64,000 nt of DNA from NCBI GenBank assembly GCA_030145205.1, contig JAQYVZ010000012.1, forward strand, positions 1-64,000, given 5' to 3'. The position numbers and the translations under genes were made by a program. The DNA is from Desulfuromonadales bacterium (lineage in GTDB: Bacteria; Desulfobacterota; Desulfuromonadia; Desulfuromonadales; BM103). The notes under the pieces are model-generated. The model did no database searches, was not told the DNA's origin, and was given only the letters and a program-made list of their open reading frames with translations. Positions 17,034 to 25,738 of the stretch are shown here, piece by piece (the first letter of the stretch is position 1; each line of letters opens with the position of its first letter).

Positions 17034-18599
17034 ATGCTTATAGAGCAACGCCTCACACAACTTACAGACCAGGTCTTTGCAGACATCGCCAATGCTTTCC
17101 CGGTATGTGCGGCCAGTGACGAGTTTTACTTTTTTCCCCAAGTCGTCTCAAGTGATCTGAACTGGCGGGAATGGGATGATTTTTCTTCCGAAAACGTGTT
17201 CGCCTGTACTGACAGGCTTCGTCATTATGTAGAGACTCTTGATAGCCTGAAAAACCCCAAGCTATCAGCCTCTTTGAAAATAGACATTGAGCTGCTGCAC
17301 AGCACCTTATGCACCTTGCGCGAACAGCTGATTGAGGTTGCACCGCAAACCACCCAGCCGACATTTCACCTGACAATCCTTGCCGCCGGTCTGAGCGAGG
17401 CCTTAGCGGGTCAACCCGAAGCGTGGGCAGGCAGGATCGCCGGCCTGCCGGAGTTTCTGCAACGGGCCGCCAACAGTCTGGTCGAGGTCCCACGACTTTT
17501 TCTGGTTCCGGGTCTGACCATGGCGCAGGATCAGAAATGCTGGCTGCAGCAATTGCAAGCAGCAGGCCTTGACATCGGCAAAGCCCTGCCGGCACTCGAC
17601 CTGTTTGTGGAACGACTGAAAAAAACCGCCACTCGTGATGACTTTCTTCTCCCGAAAGATCAGTTTGCCCGACTGATCAGCGAGCATTTGGGCTGCAAGC
17701 AAGGCCTCGATAATGTTCAACATGAGCTGACTTCCGAATGGAATGAGATGGAGCAACTGTTGAACCAGGAAGCGGCTCATCTGGCACCCGGCCGACGCTG
17801 GCAGGATCTGGACGCGCTCATCCCTTATATCGAGGCTCCCGGCCACGACCTGCTGGAATTGTACCGGCGGGAGCTGGAGCGGATGGAAGAGCATGTCCGT
17901 CAGGCTGAATTCATCCCGCCCGAACTGCAGGTTACCCTGAAGCCGCAACTGGAGAAGGTCCCGGCAACCATGTCAGCAGTGCGGGCTTCGGATGCCTACA
18001 CGGCCACACCGGGGACTCCCCCTCGTGGCGGCATCTTTTATATCTATCCGCATGACGACACACCACAAGACCGAGTGGGCAGACACCTCGAATACCGAAT
18101 GACCGCAGCGCACGAAACCTGGCCAGGGCATCATCTGCTCGACGTCTGCCGTTGGAGTTTGCCGCAACAGATCCGTCGATCGATCGAACGACCTCTCTGC
18201 TATGAAGGCTGGGCCTGTCTGGCCGAGGAGCTGATGTATCGAAGCGGTTACTTTGACAATCCCTGGGATCCCTTTTTGTTGGCACGGCGACGCATCAGGC
18301 GAGCCGCCAGAGGGCTGGCGGACATCGGCCTGCAAACCGGGCAAATGCATCTGGATGAAGCCGCCCGGCTCCTGGAAAAGACAGGTATAAGCCCAAGGCA
18401 GGCCGCCGCCATGATCCCGAAGTATGCCCTGCGCCCAGGCTACCAGGTATGTTATGCTTTTGGCCTGAGGCAGGGGCTCAAACTGTTGGAAACTTACGGA
18501 GCGAACAATCCTGCCGCGTTCGCACGAACCCTGCTGCGCAAGGGTCAGGTCGGCTTTGCCTCACTGGAAGAGATCTTGTCTCTGGAAGGAGTCAGCTGA
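17034..18599 (+). CDS. DUF885-family putative zinc metallopeptidase
   Basis: The 521-residue protein carries TAAHETWPGHH near residues 357-365, the HExxPGHH-like signature of DUF885 proteins, which are related to M3/M32-type zinc peptidases. A downstream glutamate, GWACLAEELMY, could be the third metal ligand. There is no signal peptide, so it should act in the cytoplasm. I start it at the ATG at 17034; upstream in-frame codons lie inside the previous terminator. Its stop codon directly abuts the GTG of the next gene, and that gene overlaps a methyltransferase gene. The three therefore form one translational unit. The substrate is unknown. Confidence 0.8.
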   Translation: MLIEQRLTQLTDQVFADIANAFPVCAASDEFYFFPQVVSSDLNWREWDDFSSENVFACTDRLRHYVETLDSLKNPKLSASLKIDIELLHSTLCTLREQLIEVAPQTTQPTFHLTILAAGLSEALAGQPEAWAGRIAGLPEFLQRAANSLVEVPRLFLVPGLTMAQDQKCWLQQLQAAGLDIGKALPALDLFVERLKKTATRDDFLLPKDQFARLISEHLGCKQGLDNVQHELTSEWNEMEQLLNQEAAHLAPGRRWQDLDALIPYIEAPGHDLLELYRRELERMEEHVRQAEFIPPELQVTLKPQLEKVPATMSAVRASDAYTATPGTPPRGGIFYIYPHDDTPQDRVGRHLEYRMTAAHETWPGHHLLDVCRWSLPQQIRRSIERPLCYEGWACLAEELMYRSGYFDNPWDPFLLARRRIRRAARGLADIGLQTGQMHLDEAARLLEKTGISPRQAAAMIPKYALRPGYQVCYAFGLRQGLKLLETYGANNPAAFARTLLRKGQVGFASLEEILSLEGVS

Positions 18600-19988
18600 G
18601 TGGACAGGTTTTGGGGATATCACTCGGAATGGAACCTGGGCAGTCCCGGCGGTTGGGATTATCAACGCATCACCCAGGAAATCGGCAAGGCAGTCTGGTC
18701 ACGGCTCCAACAGATCAAGCCAATGGCGATTGAACTCGACTTTGACCATCCGCTGCTCTATCCGATAGATGGCTTCGTGCAGATGCTCACCGACAGCCAC
18801 CGCCGCCTCTCCGGCAGCAACCAGGGTCTGATCGCCGTCATTGCCGAAGAAGAGACCCTGGCGGATGTCACCGAAAACATCAACCTGGCAAAACGGCTGA
18901 ATAGCATTGACGGTCTCTCTGGCGCTCTCATGGCACCATATGAACTGGAACTGGTTGACGGTCGCGCCTGCTACCAGGGGACGCCCGTCTCGATCGCTTT
19001 TGTCGACTTCAACACCGACATCATGCTCGACCTGCACCGCAAGTACACACTGACACCGCTGTTGCAGCTGGTCAGTGAAGGGCGGGTCGTTAACCCACGC
19101 GGAACTGAACCGATTAACGTGAAGAGCATGTTCGAGATCCTCACCTCCGAAGGGAACTCGCGCTTCAGCACGGAATCGGTCGAGCGCACCCCCTGGACAC
19201 GCCGGTTTCTGCCTGGCCGGGCCTTGGGACCGAACGGCGAAGCAATCGATGACCTGATTGAGTGGACACGACGCAATTGGGAGAATCTGGTACTCAAACC
19301 GGAACGCGGCTATTCAGGCTTTGGGGTGCGCGTCGGCGGCGTTAATCCCGATGCAGACGAGGCGGTTGGACTAGCTTTGTCCAAGGGAGAGTACATCGTC
19401 CAGAAAAAAATCCCCCTGCACCTCTGGGCAGAAGAGTGCGTCACCTATGACCAGACCGAGGGTGTTGTCCTTGAACGCGTGCAGACCGATTTCCGCTGTC
19501 TGTTCGGCACCAGCGGCCTGTTCGGTTTCTTGGTCCGTTACGGCGGCGTACCGACCAATGTCGGCAGCGGCGGCGGGGTCCAACCTCTCGCCCTGCTGAA
19601 ATCCAACCTGTCGATTCGCGAAGCGACCAAACGGATCAATGATGCGATGATGAGCATCGATGCGGCTGAACTCAGCGGCGTCCTGGAAATGCAGCAGCAG
19701 CTTGCGCTCGACCATCGCTTCACCTACCTGCTTGGCCCGATCAAGATGGCACTGCGACCACGATTGATCACAGCTGACCACCTGCACCAACTGCAGGGCT
19801 ACACCGAAGCGGTCTGGGATGATTGTCTGCTCCTGGAAAAGATGTACCAGGGGGGAGCGCTGCAGGAGATGATCGATATCGAAGAGGAGGAACTGGCCAT
19901 CTGCCGCACGCAGCCTTGGGCCGGCTCGGCGGCCATTTTCGCAACTGACGGGCTTTTCAGCTTTGGGGCCCATCCGGAGGGGCCATGA
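18600..19988 (+). CDS. ATP-grasp-like carboxylate-amine ligase of unknown specificity
   Basis: The 462-residue protein reads as an ATP-grasp enzyme. An N-terminal pre-ATP-grasp-type region includes IAVIAEEETLADVTENINLAKRL (in parts) and NPRGTEPINVKSMFE. Then comes VLKPERGYSGFGVRVG, a lysine plus glycine-rich loop, YIVQKKIPL at the hinge position and DFRCLFG. The closing segment TNVGSGGGVQPLALL supplies candidate metal ligands. It shares style with glutathionylspermidine-synthase-like and circularly permuted ATP-grasp families, but I cannot name a subfamily. GTG start, with GGAG in the preceding stop region. It directly follows the DUF885 gene and overlaps the methyltransferase by 4 bp. It probably forms an amide or peptide bond. 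Confidence 0.65.
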   Translation: MDRFWGYHSEWNLGSPGGWDYQRITQEIGKAVWSRLQQIKPMAIELDFDHPLLYPIDGFVQMLTDSHRRLSGSNQGLIAVIAEEETLADVTENINLAKRLNSIDGLSGALMAPYELELVDGRACYQGTPVSIAFVDFNTDIMLDLHRKYTLTPLLQLVSEGRVVNPRGTEPINVKSMFEILTSEGNSRFSTESVERTPWTRRFLPGRALGPNGEAIDDLIEWTRRNWENLVLKPERGYSGFGVRVGGVNPDADEAVGLALSKGEYIVQKKIPLHLWAEECVTYDQTEGVVLERVQTDFRCLFGTSGLFGFLVRYGGVPTNVGSGGGVQPLALLKSNLSIREATKRINDAMMSIDAAELSGVLEMQQQLALDHRFTYLLGPIKMALRPRLITADHLHQLQGYTEAVWDDCLLLEKMYQGGALQEMIDIEEEELAICRTQPWAGSAAIFATDGLFSFGAHPEGP

Positions 19989-20761
19989 GTTTCACAGTGA
20001 ACCCCGACTGGTGGAAATCCCTGTTCGATGAGGTCTACCTGTTGACCGACGCCCGCTCCGTCGATAACGCTGAAGTCACTCAGCACGAAATCGATGTGGT
20101 CTGCAGCCTGCTGCCACTGCGTCCGGAAGATGCGATCCTCGACCTCTGTGGCGGGCAGGGCCGACACAGCCTGGAACTCCAGCGGCGCGGCTTTGGTGAT
20201 TGTACGGTTCTCGACTATTCCGAGGTCCTCCTGGAACGTGGCCGACAAATCGCCTCAGACAACGGTTGTTCGGTCCGTTTTGTCCAGGGAGATGCCGCCC
20301 AAACAGAACTCCCGGGCGGCACATTCAACCACGTGATGATTCTTGGCAACTCGCTCGGCTACCTGCCGCAAGCCACCGATGACCTGCGCATCATGAAAGA
20401 AGCTCGCCGTCTGCTCAAACCGCAAGGGCACCTGTTACTTGACATCACCGACGGCGCAGTCATCCGTGAGCGTTTCCAACCCAACGCCTGGCACGAGATC
20501 GCCAAGGATATCGTCGTCTGTCGTCAGCGGGAACTGGACAAGGATGCCGTTCGGGTTCGCGAGGTGGTCTTGTGCAAGGAACGAGGTCTGATCCGCGATC
20601 AGACCTATGCAATCCGGACCTACGCCCCGGAACAGCTCGAATCCCTGGTCTATGCTGCCGGCTTTGCGGATGTCACACTCCACCGCAACTTTTCACCGCA
20701 ACAGCAACAGGGCGATTACGGTTTCATGAACCATCGAGTACTACTGACCGCACGCGTTTAA
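19985..20761 (+). CDS. Class I SAM-dependent methyltransferase
   Basis: The 258-residue protein has a standard Rossmann-type SAM fold: motif I ILDLCGGQGRHSLEL, acidic motif II VLDYSEVLL, then VQGDAAQTEL and the post-motif GGTFNHVMILGNSLGYL. LKPQGHLLLDI marks motif III. It overlaps the ATP-grasp gene by 4 bp (ATGA), so translation is coupled. The acceptor is not evident. The genetic link suggests it methylates the product of the ligase or that ligase's substrate. Confidence 0.85.
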   Translation: MSFTVNPDWWKSLFDEVYLLTDARSVDNAEVTQHEIDVVCSLLPLRPEDAILDLCGGQGRHSLELQRRGFGDCTVLDYSEVLLERGRQIASDNGCSVRFVQGDAAQTELPGGTFNHVMILGNSLGYLPQATDDLRIMKEARRLLKPQGHLLLDITDGAVIRERFQPNAWHEIAKDIVVCRQRELDKDAVRVREVVLCKERGLIRDQTYAIRTYAPEQLESLVYAAGFADVTLHRNFSPQQQQGDYGFMNHRVLLTARV

Positions 20762-20859
20762 TTCAAAACGTCCTGAACATCCATTTTTGTGCTTGGCCCC
20801 CTCCGTACCTCCGTGGTGAAGTGTTTTTCGCTCATCACTCAAAACAATTTTCACTTTTT

Positions 20860-20873
20860 TTGACGCACGTCAA
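20860..20873 (+). promoter_or_regulatory. HcpR/FNR-type operator upstream of hcp
   Basis: TTGACGCACGTCAA is a 14-bp palindrome with perfect TTGACG/CGTCAA arms. It matches the TTGAC-N4-GTCAA pattern known for HcpR, a CRP/FNR-family regulator of hcp. It lies 80 bp before the hcp start. Confidence 0.75.
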
Positions 20874-20952
20874 TTTTCCGATACGCTCTATGTGAGAAGG
20901 TGGCTGCAACGAAACGCACACAACCACCCCCCCATATAAGGAGTACACAATT

Positions 20953-22581
20953 ATGAGTATGTTCTGTTTTCAGTGTCAGGAAGCCGCCAAGGGCACCGGC
21001 TGCAACATCGCCGGCATGTGCGGCAAGAAAGAAGAGACCGCCAACTTGCAGGACCTTTTGGTCTATGTGACCAAGGGTCTGTCTGTGGTCGCCGAAGAAG
21101 CTGCAACCCAAGGCAAGCTGGATAACAGCATCGGTCTGTTCGTCAGCCAGGCACTGTTCGCCACCATCACCAACGCCAACTTCGACAATGACCGCTTTGT
21201 CGCCCTGATCAAAGAAGCCACGATCAAGCGTGATTCTCTTAAGCTGGCGATCGGTTTCAGCAGCGACCTCGACTGTGTCACCTGGAACGGCCCGGAAGAT
21301 CAGTTCGCCGCCAAGGCCGCTTCAGTTGGCGTCCTCTCCCAGGCGAATGAAGATGTCCGCTCCCTGCGTGAACTGCTGATCTACGGCCTGAAAGGCATGG
21401 CTGCCTACGCCGACCACGCCGCGATGCTCGGTCACCAGAAAGCAGAAATCTACGAATACATGGTCTCCGCTCTTGCTTCGACCACCAAAGACCTCAGTGT
21501 TGACGAGATGGTCAGTCAGGTTCTGAAATGCGGCGAGGTGGCCGTGACCACCATGGCCCTGCTCGACGAGGCCCATACCGGCGCCTACGGCAATCCCGAG
21601 ATTACCGAAGTCAATCTCGGCGTACGCAACAACCCCGGCATCCTGATTTCGGGTCACGATCTGAAAGACATGGAAGAACTGCTCAAGCAGACCGAAGGCA
21701 CCGGCGTGGATGTCTACACCCACAGTGAAATGCTGCCGGCCAACTACTACCCGGCCTTCAAGAAGTATGAGCACTTCGTCGGTAACTACGGCAACGCCTG
21801 GTGGCAGCAGGATAAAGAGTTCACCTCCTTCAACGGTCCGATCCTGATGACCACCAACTGCATCACCCCGGTGAAAGAGGCGTATCAAGACCGTTTCTTC
21901 ACCACCGGCATGGCAGGTTGGCCCGGCTGCCCCCATATTCCTGAGCGCGCCGACGGCGGCACCAAGGACTTTTCCGCAGTGATCGAGAAAGCCAAGACCT
22001 GCGCAGCCCCAGTTGAGATCGAAACCGGCACCCTCGTCGGTGGCTTCGCCCATGCCCAGGTCATGGCTCTGGCCGACAAGGTTGTCGATGCGGTCAAGTC
22101 GGGCGCCATCAAGCGCTTCGTCGTGATGGCTGGCTGCGACGGTCGCCACACCAGCCGCAGCTACTTCACGGACGTTGCCGAAGAACTGCCGAACGACACC
22201 GTGATCCTCACAGCCGGTTGTGCCAAGTACCGCTACAACAAGCTCAACCTTGGTGACATCGGCGGCATCCCCCGTGTCCTCGACGCCGGCCAGTGCAACG
22301 ACTCCTATTCGCTGGCTTACATCGCCCTGCAACTGAAGGAGGTCTTCGGCCTGGAGGACATCAACGACCTGCCGATCTCCTACGACATTGCCTGGTATGA
22401 GCAGAAAGCCGTGGTCGTCCTGCTCGCCCTGCTCGCTCTCGGGGTCAAGCACATCCGCCTCGGTCCGACGCTGCCAGCCTTCCTGTCGCCGAACGTGGCC
22501 AAGGTCCTGGTGGAGAACTTCGACATCAAGCCGATCGGTGATGTCAAGGACGACGTCGCCGCCATCATGGCTGGTAACTAG
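20953..22581 (+). CDS. hcp: Hybrid cluster protein (hydroxylamine reductase)
   Basis: The 542-residue cytoplasmic protein has the N-terminal cysteine set MSMFCFQCQ...GCNIAGMCG (Cys5, Cys8, Cys17, Cys23). The C-x2-C-x8-C-x5-C spacing is typical of Hcp from strict anaerobes. Later motifs hold the hybrid cluster ligands: [35 protein letters not shown] and [10 protein letters not shown]. Hcp is known as an NO reductase and protein S-nitrosylase in E. coli and was earlier assayed as a hydroxylamine reductase. The HcpR-like palindrome upstream fits control by nitrosative stress or nitrite. AAGGAG lies 9 bases before the ATG. No hcr reductase gene follows. Confidence 0.95.
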   Translation: MSMFCFQCQEAAKGTGCNIAGMCGKKEETANLQDLLVYVTKGLSVVAEEAATQGKLDNSIGLFVSQALFATITNANFDNDRFVALIKEATIKRDSLKLAIGFSSDLDCVTWNGPEDQFAAKAASVGVLSQANEDVRSLRELLIYGLKGMAAYADHAAMLGHQKAEIYEYMVSALASTTKDLSVDEMVSQVLKCGEVAVTTMALLDEAHTGAYGNPEITEVNLGVRNNPGILISGHDLKDMEELLKQTEGTGVDVYTHSEMLPANYYPAFKKYEHFVGNYGNAWWQQDKEFTSFNGPILMTTNCITPVKEAYQDRFFTTGMAGWPGCPHIPERADGGTKDFSAVIEKAKTCAAPVEIETGTLVGGFAHAQVMALADKVVDAVKSGAIKRFVVMAGCDGRHTSRSYFTDVAEELPNDTVILTAGCAKYRYNKLNLGDIGGIPRVLDAGQCNDSYSLAYIALQLKEVFGLEDINDLPISYDIAWYEQKAVVVLLALLALGVKHIRLGPTLPAFLSPNVAKVLVENFDIKPIGDVKDDVAAIMAGN

Positions 22582-22602
22582 ACCGTAACCACGAACCAAA
22601 TC

Positions 22603-22633
22603 AAAAGGGCGGCCCGCAAGGGTCGCCTTTTTT
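22603..22633 (+). terminator. Intrinsic terminator of hcp
   Basis: AAAAGGGCG-G-CCC and GGG-T-CGCCTTTT form a stem with a GCAA tetraloop followed by T residues. Confidence 0.85.
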
Positions 22634-22789
22634 GTCGTGCCACCTCACCTCGGTGTCAACAAACCTTCAAAGGGAACAACCCCATTCCTCTAAACAATCT
22701 GCTATCCTCAGCCCCGCTAAAAACAGACGTCAGCTGATTTACACCAACCCAAACAGACTGTTTGCAATTGATAACCTTCCAATAAATCA

Positions 22790-22818
22790 TTGTCATTTCA
22801 ACCTTTTTGTATTAAATT
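22790..22818 (+). promoter_or_regulatory. Candidate promoter of the outer-membrane barrel gene
   Basis: TTGTCA and TAAATT are separated by 17 bp, about 35 bp before the start codon at 22854. Confidence 0.45.
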
Positions 22819-22853
22819 GTCTGGAATTTAACTTCAATTCTCAGGAGGTTGTC

Positions 22854-23501
22854 ATGAAGCGTTGTCTCGCATTGGTTGTTTTTGGGGTTCTTCTGTTGAG
22901 TGCACATACCGCCGTGGCGGGCCCATTCGGACCTGCGACCCCGGCGGAAGGAACAAGCGTCGGCGGCGGCTATTTTTATTCTAGTGCTGACCTGGATGTC
23001 GGTGACGCCACTCTCAAGCAGAACCGGGCTTATCTGCGCCTGGGCGCTGGTCTCTCCGAGAACTTTGAAGCCTACGTTCGCGCCGGTGTCGCTGATATCG
23101 AGATTGAGGAATATGATGACAGCTTTGCCCCCTATATTGGGGGTGGTTTCAAGACCCTTCTCATGAAGCGCCGTAACTTCGTGCTCGGCGGCTTCGTGGA
23201 CGGCGACTTCTTCAGCGACTATGACGATGGCGACCTGGAAGTCAGCAGCCTCTACGAAATCAACGCCGGTCTCAACATAGAGACCGTGATCGAAGGTGCC
23301 AAGCTGTATGCCGGCCCGGTCTTCTATGTCCGGGAAATGGACCTCGAAGCAGCTGGCGAGTCGGAAACCGTTGAAGAAGATGGTAACTTCGGCGGGTTTG
23401 TCGGTGCCAGCTGGAAGGTGAAAGACCGCTTCAACATCAACGCCGAAGTCCAGTTCAAAACCGACTTCTCCGGCGGCATCGAAGTCCTCTACAACTTCTA
23501 G
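22854..23501 (+). CDS. Small outer-membrane beta-barrel protein
   Basis: The 215-residue product has a Sec signal peptide ending near AHTAVA-GPFG. Its body is made of alternating hydrophobic/polar strands (for example FEAYVRAGVADIEIEEY and GLNIETVIEGAKLYAGPVFYV), and it ends in a C-terminal phenylalanine (VLYNF). These are the usual marks of an 8-10-strand outer-membrane barrel. AGGAGG lies 5 bases before the ATG at 22854; the longer open frame upstream is not coding. The function is unknown. It is likely monocistronic, with its own promoter and terminator. Confidence 0.75.
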   Translation: MKRCLALVVFGVLLLSAHTAVAGPFGPATPAEGTSVGGGYFYSSADLDVGDATLKQNRAYLRLGAGLSENFEAYVRAGVADIEIEEYDDSFAPYIGGGFKTLLMKRRNFVLGGFVDGDFFSDYDDGDLEVSSLYEINAGLNIETVIEGAKLYAGPVFYVREMDLEAAGESETVEEDGNFGGFVGASWKVKDRFNINAEVQFKTDFSGGIEVLYNF

Positions 23502-23507
23502 ACAGTC

Positions 23508-23549
23508 TTCAGCGCACTGGCTCCTTTTCCGGTGCGCTGAATTCTTTTT
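23508..23549 (+). terminator. Intrinsic terminator of the barrel gene
   Basis: TTCAGCGCAC / GTGCGCTGAA closes a loop of about 14 nt and is followed by TTCTTTTT. Confidence 0.85.
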
Positions 23550-23582
23550 CAGATGCAATCAAAACTCTATAAGGGGATGCTT

Positions 23583-25094
23583 ATGTTCAAGTTTTTCGTT
23601 TCTGTCATGATGCTCCTGGCCCTCTTGGCGACTGCCGGCTGCGGTGGTGGTGGCAGCAGCAGCAGCTCTCCCTTCATTTCTGGAGGCAGCACGACGGTAC
23701 CAGGCGACCCGGTAGACCCGGTAGACCCGGGTGATCCGGGGACACCTATCGCGATCGGTGTTCTGGTGGACCTTGGCGACCTGATCGGTGACACTGACAG
23801 TTGGTTCTGGACTGAAACGGCGATGATCAACAATGTGCGGGAGGTCGTCGGTCAAGCCAACAACAGCGACGATGGCTCCCCCAAAGAAGCCTTCTACTGG
23901 GACGCATCTTCGGAGACGATGGAAGCCTTGGGAGGCCACACCGGCGGGCCCTATAGTGACTATTACTACCTGAAATCGCAAACTCCCGACGATTGGCTGA
24001 TCTACAGTGAAGCGACCGAGATCAACGATTCCGGGACCATTATTGGCCACTCCACCACGGGGTCCGGCTGGCCGGATGAAGGTGAACTGCGTGCCTTCGT
24101 GATCCAAGCCGACGGAAGCTTCTTCGACCTGCCCCCCGTCCCCTATTATGACAACAGCGGCAATCTCAAAATTGGTGAATTTTCCCAAGCCAATGACATC
24201 AACGAACTTGGCAATGTCCTGGTCACCCTGGATGATGAAGAGGGGCAACACGCCTATTTCTGGGACGGCACCACGCTCTACAAAGACATCTATGGTGCAG
24301 ACCCAGTCTTTGAAGTGACTATTGATAACGTCGAGTACAATATCCCTATTCTGGACTACCCCCTCTACCAGGGAACCTGTAGCATTCTGAACCAGGACTC
24401 CGAGGGCGTCGCCATAAACGAACTGCAGCATGCTGTCATGAACTCTGGTAGCACGGCTGTCTGGTGTGACATTGACAAAGGCATCGTCGAATCCCTGAAC
24501 GGTTTTGACGGCAGTTCTGTCGGCGTCGACATCAACAACCGCGTCAGCCTGGGCGGCAGCGGCAACCAGGTCTCGCACATCGCTGGCAACTCAGCCGATA
24601 TTGCTTTTTTCTGGGATGGCGGCGCCATGCTGCCGCTCGGCACCCTTGCTGATGACGACAGTGGCACCAGCGAGACGGTCGACATGAACGACCTCGACCA
24701 GATCACCGGCAATGCGACCACCAATGAAGGCACAACTCACGCCTTTATCTGGAGCAATGCGACCAAGACGATGGTTGACCTCGGTACCCTCGGCGGTGAC
24801 AACAGCTATGCCACAGCCATTAACGATGCCGGCCAGGTCGTCGGCTACTCGGAAACCGGTGAACTGTACGATCAGGATGGTGTCACCAAACTGATCGTAC
24901 ATGGCTTCCTCTGGGACGACGGCAAGATGTACGACCTCGGTTCGCATAACGACTTCTACACGTTCAGCTTCGGCGAGCCCTATCCGTTCAGCAAGGCAGT
25001 CGATATTAATGATAGTGGCGAAATTGTCGGTTTCTCCTATACGATCAACAACCACAAGCGTGCCTTCTACCTCAATCCCACGATCCTGCCCTGA
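23583..25094 (+). CDS. Exported HAF-repeat lipoprotein
   Basis: The 503-residue protein starts with a hydrophobic signal and ATAGCGGGG, a weak lipobox, so the mature protein is probably anchored through this cysteine. A Ser run and a Pro/Asp linker (DPVDPVDPGDPGTP) follow. The rest holds at least five copies of the HAF repeat pattern, in which AF-x-W-D marks a blade edge and D-L-G-T-L-G-G...A-x-x-IND-x-G-x-V-V-G marks the turn. Clear examples are TMVDLGTLGGDNSYATAINDAG and KMYDLGSHNDF...VDINDSGEIVGFS. Such repeats likely fold as a beta-propeller. Start at 23583, with AAGGGG 6 bases upstream. The function in cell-surface contact or binding is inference only. Confidence 0.75.
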   Translation: MFKFFVSVMMLLALLATAGCGGGGSSSSSPFISGGSTTVPGDPVDPVDPGDPGTPIAIGVLVDLGDLIGDTDSWFWTETAMINNVREVVGQANNSDDGSPKEAFYWDASSETMEALGGHTGGPYSDYYYLKSQTPDDWLIYSEATEINDSGTIIGHSTTGSGWPDEGELRAFVIQADGSFFDLPPVPYYDNSGNLKIGEFSQANDINELGNVLVTLDDEEGQHAYFWDGTTLYKDIYGADPVFEVTIDNVEYNIPILDYPLYQGTCSILNQDSEGVAINELQHAVMNSGSTAVWCDIDKGIVESLNGFDGSSVGVDINNRVSLGGSGNQVSHIAGNSADIAFFWDGGAMLPLGTLADDDSGTSETVDMNDLDQITGNATTNEGTTHAFIWSNATKTMVDLGTLGGDNSYATAINDAGQVVGYSETGELYDQDGVTKLIVHGFLWDDGKMYDLGSHNDFYTFSFGEPYPFSKAVDINDSGEIVGFSYTINNHKRAFYLNPTILP

Positions 25095-25123
25095 GCACTC
25101 AGCCTCTCGGCAAGACACAAATA

Positions 25124-25154
25124 AAAACGGGCGACCTTTCAGGTCGCCCGTTTT
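25124..25154 (+). terminator. Bidirectional intrinsic terminator
   Basis: AAAACGGGCGACCT / AGGTCGCCCGTTTT closes a 3-nt loop. It separates the HAF-repeat gene from the convergent thioesterase gene. Confidence 0.9.
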
Positions 25155-25182
25155 GCTTTCAGATACCTCATTCTCTCAACGT

Positions 25183-25653
25183 TCAGCTGTCATCACCCAA
25201 CACCTTCATCTTACCACCCCCGTGGCCACGAGAGACCACGGCAACCGTCAACCGCGAGATACAGACCAACCGGTCACGCTCATCGACAATCTTGATCTCC
25301 CAGACCTGGGAAGAACGCCCCCGATGCAGCGGTCGGGCTGTGCCGATGACCCGCCCCTGGCGCACCGAGCGTAAATGGCTGGCGCTGATTTCCTGACCAA
25401 CGCATGCCTTGCGCTCCGGGTCGACACAGAGATTGGCGGCAAAGCTGCCCAGGGTTTCCGCCAGCGCCACGGAGGCACCACCATGCAGCAGACCGGCCGG
25501 CTGGTAGGTACGATGATCGACCGGCATGCTGCCGCTCAAAAAATCGGGTCCGATTCCGTTCACCTGGATATCCAGGTGCTCAACCATATTGCCACGCGAC
25601 AGATGGTCAAGCTCTTCCAGCGAATATTCTCGAAACCAAATTGATTTTTTCAC
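25183..25653 (-). CDS. Hotdog-fold acyl-CoA thioesterase (PaaI/MenI-like)
   Basis: The 156-residue protein contains LLHGGASVALAETLGSFAA, the helix of the hotdog fold with the catalytic acidic residue in AETLGS. It is typical of the PaaI/MenI/EntH thioesterase family, which hydrolyse aryl- or naphthoyl-CoA esters. The start is placed at the GTG at 25653 because AAAGG lies 7 bases upstream and the resulting length fits the family; an open frame to 25731 exists but adds an unlikely extension. It follows cbiET by 85 bp in the same direction. The substrate is unknown. Confidence 0.82.
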   Translation of the reverse strand: MKKSIWFREYSLEELDHLSRGNMVEHLDIQVNGIGPDFLSGSMPVDHRTYQPAGLLHGGASVALAETLGSFAANLCVDPERKACVGQEISASHLRSVRQGRVIGTARPLHRGRSSQVWEIKIVDERDRLVCISRLTVAVVSRGHGGGKMKVLGDDS

Positions 25654-25738
25654 TATCTGACCTTTATTGTAAAAAAAGGGCCGCTTCAATCGAAACAGCC
25701 CCTCGGGAGAATGACGCCTTACCTCTGGCAAAGCTCTG

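Noticed and set aside
20792-20822. CCTCCGTACCTCCGTGGTGAA direct repeat before hcp
   Set aside because: Short low-complexity repeat of a kind seen near gene ends in many genomes; no further copy in the window.
21322-22599. 425-codon open frame opposite hcp
   Set aside because: Antisense shadow of hcp; no start site, no plausible domains.
23712-23745. Tandem GACCCGGTA-type DNA repeat
   Set aside because: It is the coding sequence of the Pro/Asp linker in the HAF-repeat lipoprotein, not an independent element.
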